The translations under genes and the position numbers were made by a program. A model generated the notes under the pieces. It was not told where the DNA came from. It worked only from the letters and a program-made list of their open reading frames with translations, and did not search any database. A stretch of DNA of 64,000 nucleotides. Origin: Jingyaoa shaoxingensis (GTDB lineage Bacteria > Bacillota > Clostridia > Lachnospirales > Lachnospiraceae). The DNA lies in NCBI RefSeq assembly GCF_014385005.1, contig NZ_JACRSZ010000005.1, positions 1 to 64,000 on the forward strand. Reading direction: 5' to 3'. This document shows positions 9,327-17,651 of this stretch, piece by piece (within the stretch, counting starts at the first letter, position 1; each line of letters begins with the position of its first letter).

Positions 9327-10496
9327 TTATTTCAGAAGAAACAGTTCTTCTAACTTATCTTCTTTTAACTTGGATCCGATAACACACAGTCTGCCTGTGT
9401 AATCTGCTGCACCGGTACGGATCTCATATTCACCAGGTACCAGATCGAAATGCATCCATGTTCCGTCCGTGCAAGGAAGCATGCCTTTTGCTCTCAGTAC
9501 CATTCCCAGATCTTCAGACTCATCCAGAGTCTTCAGAATATGTTCCAGTTCCTCTTTGCTGTATTTACGCGGAGTCTCTTTTCCCCATGAAGTAAAGACT
9601 TCATCTGCATGATGATGGTGATGGTCGTGATCATGGTGATGTCCACAACTGCATACGCCATTCTCGTCGTAGTGATGCTCATGCTCGTGGTCATGATGAT
9701 GTTCGTGTCCCTCATGGTCGTGTCCACAGCCGCATTCGCCATCGTGGTGATGCTCATGGTCATGATGGTGTTCGTGTCCCTCATGGTCGTGTCCACAGCC
9801 ACATTCGTCATCATGATGATGTTCGTGATCATGTCCACATCCACACTCACCGTCATGATGATGGTGTTCATGTTCTTCCATCAGCTCTTTTGCCAGAGAA
9901 TGGGTTCCTTCGATAGCATCCAGAATCTGCTGTCCTGTCAGATCATCCCATGGTGTGGTAATAATCACTGCATTTGGATTCTTTTCACGAACCAGCGCAG
10001 CAGCTTCCATCTGCTTTTCCTCTGTCAGGTTCTGGGTTCTGCTTAAAATGATGGCTCCGGCATTCTCTACCTGGTTGTTGTAGAACTCACCGAATGTCCT
10101 CATATACATCTTGATCTTGGATGCATTGGCTACAGTAATCAGACTGTTTACTTCCAGATGTGCAGCATCTGCAGCATCCTCAACAGCTTTTCTTACATCA
10201 GATAATTTACCTACTCCGGATGGCTCAATGATGATACGGTCCGGATGATATTTTTCTGTTACTTCCTTCAGTGCCTTGCCAAAGTCTCCTACCAGAGAAC
10301 AGCAGATGCAGCCGGAATTCATCTCTGTAATATTGATACCTGCTTCCTTCAGAAATCCACCGTCAATGCCGATTTCTCCAAATTCATTCTCAATCAGCAC
10401 TACCTGCTGGTTCGCATATACTTCCTTCAGCAGTTTCTTGATCAGTGTTGTCTTTCCTGCTCCCAAAAATCCTGAAATAATGTCTACTTTTGTCAT
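9327..10496 (-). CDS. CobW/COG0523-family GTPase with long His-rich metal-binding insert
   Basis: 389 residues from the ATG at 10496, preferred because AAGGA sits 6-7 nt upstream; an ATG two codons earlier overlaps the RBS. The P-loop is GFLGAGKTTL, the metal-transfer motif is GCICCS (the CxCC of the family), and IIEPSGVGK is the switch region. Between the GTPase domain and the C-terminal CobW_C domain (about 320-389) lies a segment of about 90 residues in which HEHHHHD, CGCGHDHE and DHEHHHD recur, so His and Cys could bind many divalent ions. By family knowledge this suggests zinc or nickel storage and delivery. No clear Zur box is visible in the short upstream gap. Confidence 0.88.
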   Translation of the reverse strand: MTKVDIISGFLGAGKTTLIKKLLKEVYANQQVVLIENEFGEIGIDGGFLKEAGINITEMNSGCICCSLVGDFGKALKEVTEKYHPDRIIIEPSGVGKLSDVRKAVEDAADAAHLEVNSLITVANASKIKMYMRTFGEFYNNQVENAGAIILSRTQNLTEEKQMEAAALVREKNPNAVIITTPWDDLTGQQILDAIEGTHSLAKELMEEHEHHHHDGECGCGHDHEHHHDDECGCGHDHEGHEHHHDHEHHHDGECGCGHDHEGHEHHHDHEHEHHYDENGVCSCGHHHDHDHHHHHADEVFTSWGKETPRKYSKEELEHILKTLDESEDLGMVLRAKGMLPCTDGTWMHFDLVPGEYEIRTGAADYTGRLCVIGSKLKEDKLEELFLLK

Positions 10497-10568
10497 ATTC
10501 ATTCCTTCTTTCTATTCAAACACTATCTGATTGTGCCGCTTTCTCACTAACAACCAATTATAAGTGAA

Positions 10569-11681
10569 TCACTCATTTCTGTCAACTTCTGCCCGTGCCG
10601 CAAGAATTCCGAGAAGACGGGGAAAAGACGTTTCTTCCCTTGTATTCATCTGCACTTCCATCTGATTCAGATTCGGATCTGAATGTTCCAGTTCTCTGGA
10701 ATAACGATATGCCAGTTCCACCCGCTCTTCAAAGGAAAGTATTTCACCCTTCTGCGCTTCTTCTGCCCGGCATAGTTCTTCCCAGATCAGCGTACTGACA
10801 ATTGCCATCTTCGCCTTCGCCAGAGCATCCCCGTCATACACCGCACCGCAAAAATAAGTATACAGATAATATACCACCATCTGTTCTTTATCATTCTCAG
10901 GAATGTTTCCCGGATGCAAGGACTGTGCACATTGCTTCCAGACAGCAACATCCTTTTTCCAATGTTCATCCAGTACCTCCCACTCATCCAGGAGACATAA
11001 CAGTTCTTCTGCATGTACCCGTCCTTTTTCTGCACAAAGCTTTCTGATCAGCGCCATCTCTCCCTTTTCATAACGGGTGAGAATCGTCTCGATTTCAAAA
11101 ATCTGTCCAGAACGAATTCTGCTCTGCACATCATGTGCCAGCGCCAGCACCTCTGCCATTCTCAGATGAACCGGGTATTTTCTGTTCTGCAGCATGTTCA
11201 GCATCACTTCCCTGGTATCCTGCAGTGCTGAATATAAAAAGAAATCAAAACCTGCCTCTTCTTCCTGTCTGTCATCTTCCGCGGTCCGCATGGTCACCGG
11301 TTCCTGTTTTTCCAGAATTATCTTCGCCACAGCTGGACAGGACATGGACAGCGTAATCTCCCGTTCATTTTCAAATTCCTCAATATGGCGCGGATACTTC
11401 CGGCAGGTGGCACACATCATCTCCGGTCCCGCCTCAATATGCATGTCACATAAGTTTTCTTCATTTAGAAATGCGCACCGTTTCTTCTCATACTGTAAAA
11501 AAGTCTCTTCTTTCCAGTTCACGGAATTACGGATACGATTGCCAAAGCGCCCCTTCACTTTATGATATCTTGCCAGTGATTTTGGATCAATCACAATCTG
11601 CCATCCTGCACAGCATGTGGCAGGACAGAACCCTGCCAGACACTGGAACTTCTTATAATAGTCCGGTACCGTGTATCTCAT
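10569..11681 (-). CDS. FliB-family protein (flagellin lysine-N-methylase-like)
   Basis: 370 residues from the ATG at 11681 (RBS GGGGTG, 6 nt spacing); an earlier ATG at 11717 has no RBS. It begins MRYTVPDYYKKFQCLAGFCPATCCAGW, the Cys-rich opening of the FliB family, with more Cys at CAFLNEENLC, CATCRKYPRH and MSCP that could hold an Fe-S cluster. FliB methylates surface lysines of flagellin in enterobacteria, but no flagellar gene is present here and the clostridial members have not been tied to flagella, so the substrate is open. Confidence 0.75.
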   Translation of the reverse strand: MRYTVPDYYKKFQCLAGFCPATCCAGWQIVIDPKSLARYHKVKGRFGNRIRNSVNWKEETFLQYEKKRCAFLNEENLCDMHIEAGPEMMCATCRKYPRHIEEFENEREITLSMSCPAVAKIILEKQEPVTMRTAEDDRQEEEAGFDFFLYSALQDTREVMLNMLQNRKYPVHLRMAEVLALAHDVQSRIRSGQIFEIETILTRYEKGEMALIRKLCAEKGRVHAEELLCLLDEWEVLDEHWKKDVAVWKQCAQSLHPGNIPENDKEQMVVYYLYTYFCGAVYDGDALAKAKMAIVSTLIWEELCRAEEAQKGEILSFEERVELAYRYSRELEHSDPNLNQMEVQMNTREETSFPRLLGILAARAEVDRNE

Positions 11682-11767
11682 TCTTTCACCCCATATCTTC
11701 TGTCCATAGACTTTCACATATCATTGCATCCAATATTGTCATGGATCTGCCGGTTTAACCCTGATAC

Positions 11768-12556
11768 TTACAACAATGTTTTCAGAATTTTCAGCACACT
11801 GTTCTTATTGGTATCTGGCAATATGTACTTACATACTGCCTTTACTTCCTCTCTCGCTTCAGATACCGCATAACTTTCCCCGGCATTTTTCAGCATACCA
11901 ATATCATTGTTATTATCTCCAAATGCCATCGTTTCTTCTGCTGTCACATGCAGGTGTTCCTGCAATTCTTTCAATGCATTGCCTTTCTCGGATCCTGGAG
12001 CAGTAAAATCCACCCAGTGATCTCCTGCCGCTGTTACCATTGCTTTTCCTTCAAAAAGCGTTTTCGCCGGAACCGCTTCTTTTGCTGCATCCTTATCTTT
12101 TAAAAAAGCAGAAATTTTCACGAGACAATCTGCCTTTTCCATCACGTCACCGATCTGGTCAATATGGATACGATAGCCTTCCCTCAGCCATTCCAGCATC
12201 TCTTTGTCCTGGCAGTCGGTATAATCCCCATCCGGAGAAGTTACCAGATAGAATGTATTCTCCAGGCTTCTTACATAAGCAAGGATCTCTTCTATAGTTT
12301 TCCCGTCAAATACCCTGCATGCCAGCACTTCATCCCGGTATGTGACGTATCCACCATTATTCGTAATAAAATACATCTCCTGTTCCACCGGTGCAAATAC
12401 CGTCTTTACACTATTCGCCTGTCTGCCGCTGGCTGCTGCAAACACAATTCCTTTTTCTTTTAATTTCAAAATAACATCATACAATTCCGGATTCAGATCC
12501 GCAGTTCCTTCCGGTAACAGCGTACCATCCACATCTGATGCGATTAATTTAATCAT
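11768..12556 (-). CDS. Cof-type HAD-superfamily phosphatase
   Basis: 262 residues from the ATG at 12556, which follows GGAGGAG by 5 nt; four codons of upstream frame are ignored. Motif I is SDVDGTLLPEG, motif II ASGR, and motifs III/IV are in KGNAL...MAFGDNNNDIGML. The cap between them is the C2 type of the Cof/YidA group, which dephosphorylates sugar phosphates or flavin intermediates. The start codon overlaps the end of the upstream HAD gene (12549-12556, ATGATTAA), so the two are coupled. Exact substrate unknown. Confidence 0.88.
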   Translation of the reverse strand: MIKLIASDVDGTLLPEGTADLNPELYDVILKLKEKGIVFAAASGRQANSVKTVFAPVEQEMYFITNNGGYVTYRDEVLACRVFDGKTIEEILAYVRSLENTFYLVTSPDGDYTDCQDKEMLEWLREGYRIHIDQIGDVMEKADCLVKISAFLKDKDAAKEAVPAKTLFEGKAMVTAAGDHWVDFTAPGSEKGNALKELQEHLHVTAEETMAFGDNNNDIGMLKNAGESYAVSEAREEVKAVCKYILPDTNKNSVLKILKTLL

Positions 12557-13439
12557 CTTCTCCTCCAACTACTTTCAGCTGTTCTAATGCCTGCCTATTA
12601 TAAGCTTCCTCACCACAGACCATACGAATTGCCTGGGCGCATCCCTGATGGTTATTATCTGCCACTTCCAGATCACAGACTGCCTTCACATGTGCATTGG
12701 CATTCCCCATGGCAACTGCCATTCCGGCAGCTTTCATTGCTTCTATATCATTGTCTGCATCTCCGACCATAACAACCTGCTCCATACCAAGTCCCAGCCT
12801 GGCACACAGGCTTTTCAGTCCGGATGCCTTACTGACACCCAATGGGGAACATTCCAGAGAACTGGTCTCGGAATCTACCAGTTCAGCCTGTATTTTTTGT
12901 TGTTCCAGCCATTTCCTCGTCTCCAGACGCTCATCCGGGCTGGTATGGTACAGATTAATCTTTTCCACCGGTCCTTCTTCCTTCAGCAATCTCTCCAGCA
13001 CATTTTCTTCCATAGGATTGCAGGTCTTCTCATACATCTTCTGATACTGCCCCATCTGATATCTGTCCATATGAAGCATATGTTCTTTCTTCACACAGCA
13101 GATGCCATCACTGAATACACAGGTCATAAGATCTTTGCGTTTTCCCGCCGCCATCATAATCTCTGCTATTTCCCGGCTTACTTCCTCCCGGTGAAGTGTC
13201 TCTCCCTTTTGCAAATCCAACACCAGTGCGCCGCTTTCACCACACAGATAATGCATATCCGGGAAATCCTTTAAAATATCCCGCATTTCAGAAAAGCTTC
13301 TGCCTGTACAGAATACAACCTCCACACCTGCTGCCAGTGCCTCATGGATTGCTGATCGTGTTTCTTCATCTATCTCTTTCTTATCATTTAAAACTGTTCC
13401 GTCCATATCCAGGGCAATCAGCTGATATTTCCTGCTCAT
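12549..13439 (-). CDS. Cof-type HAD-superfamily phosphatase (paralog)
   Basis: 296 residues from the ATG at 13439, 4 nt after the stop codon of the LysR gene; the frame extends 16 codons further up but overlaps that gene. HAD motifs: LDMDGTVLND, CTGRS, and ASGLKSL...VMVGDADNDIEAM. It is a clear paralog of the next gene and probably cotranscribed with the LysR regulator and that HAD gene. Substrate is not predictable; such pairs commonly act on phosphosugars. Confidence 0.86.
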   Translation of the reverse strand: MSRKYQLIALDMDGTVLNDKKEIDEETRSAIHEALAAGVEVVFCTGRSFSEMRDILKDFPDMHYLCGESGALVLDLQKGETLHREEVSREIAEIMMAAGKRKDLMTCVFSDGICCVKKEHMLHMDRYQMGQYQKMYEKTCNPMEENVLERLLKEEGPVEKINLYHTSPDERLETRKWLEQQKIQAELVDSETSSLECSPLGVSKASGLKSLCARLGLGMEQVVMVGDADNDIEAMKAAGMAVAMGNANAHVKAVCDLEVADNNHQGCAQAIRMVCGEEAYNRQALEQLKVVGGEDD

Positions 13440-13443
13440 ATTT

Positions 13444-14349
13444 CTACTCGCCTGTCTCCTTTTCTTTCTCCACTGTTTCATCCACACATTCTACAAAACG
13501 CTGCGCCAGCCCGGACAGCATTCTGTTCTTGTCCCAAACCAGAAAATAATCTGCCTGATGTCCCGGATTGACAATATTCTTCGTCACCACCTGCGTATGT
13601 GTCATACCAAAATCCATGGTTGCCGGAAAAATTGCAATTCCAACCTTGGCCTTTACCAGTGCAAATGCATTCATATAATTACTGATTCTGCACAGGATCT
13701 TTGGTTCCTTTTCCACTTTGGTAAACCATCCCACAATCTCCTTTGATCTTGACTTTCTGGATGGAATAATCAGCGGTTCCTCTGCCAGATCCGTCAATGT
13801 AACAAAGTCCCCCGGCTGCTTTGCAAGAGGATGATCATGTGGAATCAATGCAGCCCATGGCTCTGACCCCACAGGAATTCCATCCCACCGTTCTGTATCA
13901 TAAGGTGCTGCAATGACTGCCAGATCACAGAGTCCCTTGGACAGACGGCTAATCACATCGTCACTGCTTCCATTCCACAGATTGTACTGTACTTCCGGAT
14001 ATTTGCAGGAAAATTCTGCCACCCACTGGGATATCAGCCGGGGTGCACTTCCTTCTACAGTTCCCACATACAACGTTCCTGTCACTCCCTGACCGAAGCT
14101 GCGGATCTCGTCTTCTGTTTTCTCCACCAGCGTCAGTATCTGGTCGCCCCTGTGAAGCAGGAGCTGCCCCACTTCGGTAAGCTGCAGCTTTTTCTTTTTC
14201 CGGTCAAACAGCTCCACTCCCAGTTCCTCTTCTAACTGATGGATCTGCCGGGACAGTGGTGGCTGCGCAATATGCAGATTCTCTGCCGCTCTGGTAATGT
14301 TCAGTTCTCTTGCCACTTCCATAAAATACCGTATTGCTCGAATATCCAT
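13444..14349 (-). CDS. LysR-family transcriptional regulator
   Basis: 301 residues. The N-terminal winged helix-turn-helix is textbook (MDIRAIRYFMEVARELNITR, then RAAENLHIAQPPLSRQIHQLE), followed by the linker helix and a periplasmic-binding-like effector domain from about residue 90. It leads an apparent operon with two HAD phosphatases downstream and is preceded by repeat copy 2, which lies in its presumed leader. The effector is unknown. Confidence 0.92.
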   Translation of the reverse strand: MDIRAIRYFMEVARELNITRAAENLHIAQPPLSRQIHQLEEELGVELFDRKKKKLQLTEVGQLLLHRGDQILTLVEKTEDEIRSFGQGVTGTLYVGTVEGSAPRLISQWVAEFSCKYPEVQYNLWNGSSDDVISRLSKGLCDLAVIAAPYDTERWDGIPVGSEPWAALIPHDHPLAKQPGDFVTLTDLAEEPLIIPSRKSRSKEIVGWFTKVEKEPKILCRISNYMNAFALVKAKVGIAIFPATMDFGMTHTQVVTKNIVNPGHQADYFLVWDKNRMLSGLAQRFVECVDETVEKEKETGE

Positions 14350-14402
14350 TGCTTCTGCCTCTTTCTTCTCCAGTACATTCTGCCAGTATTCTCAAATATT
14401 TC

Positions 14403-14584
14403 TTCAAGAATGCCTCGGCATTCTTGCTGCGAGATGCGCGTCATGCAAAGCATGACATATTTCTTTTGCGCATCTCTGCAATCCTGCCGGAGGCTATATC
14501 AGATGGGGGATTGACTCCCACCACTGATACTAATTTGCTCCTCGCCACCTAAAGAGGTGGGAGTCATCTCACATCTGATATATC
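14403..14584 (+). repeat. 182-bp structured dispersed repeat, copy 2
   Basis: Full-length copy, same orientation as copy 1 and nearly identical to copy 5. The inner stem GACTCCCACC/GGTGGGAGTC is perfect here and the outer stem is ATATCAGATG/CATCTGATAT. It lies between the LysR gene start and the end of the GH3 gene. No protein-coding gene is supported in it. Confidence 0.9.
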
Positions 14585-14612
14585 TGTTCAGTATCTTCAC
14601 AGATACGATGCC
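14581..14612 (+). repeat. End fragment of the MITE seen at 63374-63516
   Basis: TATCTGTTCAG, TATCTTCACAGATACGA and TGCC match the left end of the MITE (CGTATCTGTTCAG...CACAGATACGA) with two differences and fold into the same TATCTGT/ACAGATA hairpin. It abuts repeat copy 2 directly. Confidence 0.6.
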
Positions 14613-14637
14613 AGTATACAATACTTTCCAGTCCGTG

Positions 14638-15786
14638 TCATCTGCTCTTTTTACAGTTCAGAATCCGCGATACCGATTCACTGATCTGTTCTTCACTGAT
14701 ATGTCCGTCTCTGACTGCCTGCAGTACTGCTTCATATGCTTCCTGAAAATCCTCCGGCATCAATATCATATCCGCACCTGCTTCCAGTGCCCGCACAGCC
14801 GCCTCTCCACAGGAATAGTGTGCTGTGACTGCCCCCATATCCATGGCGTCAGTAATAATAATTCCGTCAAATCCCATTTCGTTTCGTAATATATCTGTGA
14901 CCAGTTCTTTCGACAGACTTGCCGGTATCTCTTCTGATATGATATTCGGGCAACAGATATGTCCCACCATGACAAATTCGCTCTGTTCTTCTATGCCTGC
15001 TTCAAAAGGCTTCCATTCTCCTTTTTCCAGTTCTTCTTTTGTACTATAGTTATAGGCAAATTCACTGTGACTGTCTTCCGCTGTATTCCCGTGTCCCGGG
15101 AAATGCTTCACCGCAGTACGAATCTGACTGTCATGAAAACCTCTGACTGCCCCTGCCACCATTTTTGCCACTTTTTCCGGATCCGTACCAAAAGACCGGT
15201 CACCAATCACCTGATTTTCAGCATTGCTCCACACATCTGCCACCGGTGCAAAGTCTGTATCAATTCCCAGTTCCGTCAGATAGGCTCCGATCTCTTTTCC
15301 CGCCTGATATGCTTCCTTTGGATTCCCGGATGCTCCAACTTCATACATGGATGAAAAATGTGGCGTATCCATAATCCCGGCATTAGCAATTCGTGCCACT
15401 CTGCCTCCCTCTTCATCCACTCCGATAAAGACAGGTATGTCCAGCAGTTCACTGCTAAGCAACTGATACCCTGCCGTCATTTCCTTTACCTGGTTCTCTG
15501 ACAGAATATTATTTTCCATAAGAATAATGCCGCCAACCGGGCAGTTTTCAAAAGCTCCTTTCGTGACTTCTCCTGCCGCTGTGGTTCCATCTACACCGGA
15601 TAGCTGATCCGGAGTTACAAAAAACAGCTGTGCCACACGCTGTTCCAGTGTCAGATCTTTCGTTTCTGCTGCCACGACAGACCTCCCCGCTAACAGACAG
15701 ATTCCTGCTATCATCAAAGTTACAGTGGTTTTATGCTCTTTTCGCATCTGTTTTTTCTGTTTATCAGTCTCTTTCCAGTTTTTCAT
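14638..15786 (-). CDS. Glycoside hydrolase family 3, NagZ-like beta-N-acetylhexosaminidase (exported)
   Basis: 382 residues, RBS GAGGAA. One hydrophobic segment near residues 20-42 (TTVTLMIAGICLLAGRSVVA) acts as signal or anchor. The GH3 TIM barrel follows with VDEEGGRVAR, the NagZ-type loop KHFPGHGNTAEDSHSE (the His of DSH is the acid/base in this subgroup) and the nucleophile Asp in IITDAMDMGAV. NagZ enzymes release GlcNAc from muropeptides; an exported form would act in wall turnover or on external hexosaminides. There is no C-terminal beta-sandwich, as expected for the single-domain NagZ group. Confidence 0.9.
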   Translation of the reverse strand: MKNWKETDKQKKQMRKEHKTTVTLMIAGICLLAGRSVVAAETKDLTLEQRVAQLFFVTPDQLSGVDGTTAAGEVTKGAFENCPVGGIILMENNILSENQVKEMTAGYQLLSSELLDIPVFIGVDEEGGRVARIANAGIMDTPHFSSMYEVGASGNPKEAYQAGKEIGAYLTELGIDTDFAPVADVWSNAENQVIGDRSFGTDPEKVAKMVAGAVRGFHDSQIRTAVKHFPGHGNTAEDSHSEFAYNYSTKEELEKGEWKPFEAGIEEQSEFVMVGHICCPNIISEEIPASLSKELVTDILRNEMGFDGIIITDAMDMGAVTAHYSCGEAAVRALEAGADMILMPEDFQEAYEAVLQAVRDGHISEEQISESVSRILNCKKSR

Positions 15787-15833
15787 AGTTTCCTCTGCAC
15801 CAGTATCCCTGAATTTTCTCCTTTACAGTATAA

Positions 15834-15873
15834 CAAAAACAGCCCCGAAAATGAAATCTTTTCAGGACTGTCT
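15834..15873 (-). terminator. Terminator of the NlpC/P60 gene
   Basis: On the minus strand ACAGTCCTGAAAA pairs imperfectly with TTTTCGGGGCTGT, followed by TTTTT, about 50 bp beyond the stop codon. Confidence 0.75.
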
Positions 15874-15920
15874 GTTTATTCGTATGTCTGTTGCCTGTTC
15901 TATAACTTACTAAATATGTT

Positions 15921-17258
15921 TTACCAGTATCTTGCTGCGCATACCGGTGAATCGTAATTATAACTGGAAATGATAATTCCCTGTGACTCTGTAGCTGCAT
16001 GTACGATCTGGCCTCCGCCAATGTACAGTGCCACATGACTGATTCCGCTTCCATCGGAATAGAATAACAGGTCACCCGGCTGAATATCACTAACGGATAC
16101 GGATGTTCCTCCATAAGCCTGATCTGCTGCTGTTCTTGCAATATAGATACCAAAGTTCGCCATAACAGACTGGGTAAATCCGGAACAGTCTGTTCCGTTT
16201 GTCAGACTTGTACCACCATAAACATATGGATTACCCACGAACTGAACTGCATAGTTGGCAATCTCCTGTCCAACTGAACTGTCTGATGCCGGTGCTTCTG
16301 TCTCTGGTGCCTCTGTCTCTGGTGCTTCTGTTTCCGGTGCTTCTGTCTCTGGTGCTTCTGTTTCCGGTGCTTCTGTCTCTGGTGCTTCTGTTTCCGGTGC
16401 TTCTGTCTCTGGTGCTTCTGTCTCCGGTGCCTCTGTATATGGTGCTTCTGTTTCCGGTGCTTCTGTATATGGGGCTTCTGTCTCCGGTACTTCTGTATAT
16501 GGGGCTTCTGTTGACGGTGTCTCATCTACATACGCTGTATCTGTTGACGGTGTCTCATCTACATACGCTGTATCCGTTGACGGTGTCTCATCTGTATATG
16601 TAGCATCCGCTGAAGCTGTGTCCTCTGCATAAGAAACATCTTCACTGTCAGAAATGTCTGTGTTTTCACTCACTTCCTTATAAGAAGCTTCTTCTGCCGC
16701 CTGTCTGTCTGCTTCTTCTTCCAGTGTAACTGCTGTCGGATAATAGGTCTTATATTCGCAGTAATCCGGGTGAATGAATCCATATACATCATTTCCCAGT
16801 GCTACTGTTGCCCATTCTCCGCTGGTGTCAACAACTTCCAGTTCCTCGGACTCGCTTGCCACATCAATTACGGTTGATTCCTCAGACGGAGTAGCTCTGA
16901 CATTCAGTGCCTTTGCATTGACTACTGCTACATTATACGCAACTTTATCAGCAATCTCTTTTGCCTGTTCTCCTGTTGCAAAATACTCCGACTTCACATA
17001 TCCGATAGCATTACCGGACTTAATCTTATACCATCCATCTTCATCTGTCTCTTCTACGGTTGCGGATCCATCATTATACAGCTTGGCCACTACCTCGCTG
17101 TTCTCATCAGCTTCTGAACGAATATTAATGTAACTTTCACACTGTGCAAAAATAAGCTCCCCTGTTTCTGCATCAGCTGCATTTACTACTCCTGCAAGAT
17201 TCATAGTCAGACCTGCTGCAAGGATACATGATGTGATCCAAAGTTTTTTATAATGCAT
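15921..17258 (-). CDS. Secreted SH3-NlpC/P60 cell-wall hydrolase
   Basis: 445 residues from the ATG at 17258 (AGGAGGG, 5 nt spacing); an in-frame ATG at 17282 lies upstream of the RBS. A signal peptide (to about VNAAD) is followed by two bacterial SH3 domains (CESYINIRSEAD... and AKALNVRATPSEE...). Next is a Thr/Pro/Glu linker with many ETEAP units (about 250-330), then a C-terminal NlpC/P60 domain with catalytic Cys in GTDCSGFTQ and His in GISHVALYIGGG. Such enzymes cut gamma-D-Glu-diamino acid bonds in peptidoglycan stem peptides outside the membrane. The linker repeat (TEAPE) is likely length-variable. Confidence 0.93.
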   Translation of the reverse strand: MHYKKLWITSCILAAGLTMNLAGVVNAADAETGELIFAQCESYINIRSEADENSEVVAKLYNDGSATVEETDEDGWYKIKSGNAIGYVKSEYFATGEQAKEIADKVAYNVAVVNAKALNVRATPSEESTVIDVASESEELEVVDTSGEWATVALGNDVYGFIHPDYCEYKTYYPTAVTLEEEADRQAAEEASYKEVSENTDISDSEDVSYAEDTASADATYTDETPSTDTAYVDETPSTDTAYVDETPSTEAPYTEVPETEAPYTEAPETEAPYTEAPETEAPETEAPETEAPETEAPETEAPETEAPETEAPETEAPETEAPASDSSVGQEIANYAVQFVGNPYVYGGTSLTNGTDCSGFTQSVMANFGIYIARTAADQAYGGTSVSVSDIQPGDLLFYSDGSGISHVALYIGGGQIVHAATESQGIIISSYNYDSPVCAARYW

Positions 17259-17330
17259 ATTGTCCCTCCTTCTTTCATGCATGTATCACAATTACTTTTG
17301 TAATTATGTTGTAACTCTTCAGAACCTTTT

Positions 17331-17354
17331 GTGAAAGTACTGAACAGATACATC
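17331..17354 (-). repeat. Second end fragment of the 143-bp MITE
   Basis: On the minus strand GTATCTGTTCAGTACTTTCACA matches the MITE left end at 63375 with one mismatch. It lies in the leader region of the NlpC/P60 gene; the rest of 17259-17535 is A/T-rich without other structure that I can support. Confidence 0.5.
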
Positions 17355-17535
17355 ATGTTTTATATTTTAATGAACAAATGTGAACAGGTTATGTTATGTT
17401 CCTTAAAGATTTTTTGTGGATTCTTAATATTTTGTTAAGATTTGCATGATTTTTATCCAAAAAATAGAACATCGTATTTGTAAAGATACTGAACCGATAC
17501 GAAAAAACCCTGTTTTGAGTCTGAATGTGAACAGC

Positions 17536-17572
17536 AAGATCCCCGGCTCTGTACTCCAGGACCGGGGATCTT
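17536..17572 (-). terminator. Strong hairpin downstream of htrA, possible terminator
   Basis: Stem AAGATCCCCGG/CCGGGGATCTT with a 15-nt loop, about 80 bp past the htrA stop codon. There is no U-tract immediately after it on either strand (a T run comes about 27 nt later on the minus strand), so termination is uncertain. Confidence 0.45.
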
Positions 17573-17651
17573 CCATATCATATTTAAAAAAGGGAGGGTA
17601 TTAAAAATTTGAAAAAAATGTGTTGCTTTCTTACTTTTTATCATCAGAATC

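Noticed and set aside
9533..10046. Met/Val/Thr-rich ORFs opposite or shifted in the His-rich segment
   Set aside because: Products of GAT/CAT repeats in other frames; no RBS and no domain.
14334..14552. Small ORFs shared by repeat copies (translations containing NASAFLLRDARHA)
   Set aside because: They coincide with the structured repeat, start in unrelated flanks and have no RBS; conservation comes from the repeat.
16199..16632. Plus-strand ORFs in the ETEAP linker region (SGASVSGAS-type translation)
   Set aside because: Mirror frames of a low-complexity coding repeat; the minus-strand gene has a signal peptide, SH3 and NlpC/P60 domains.
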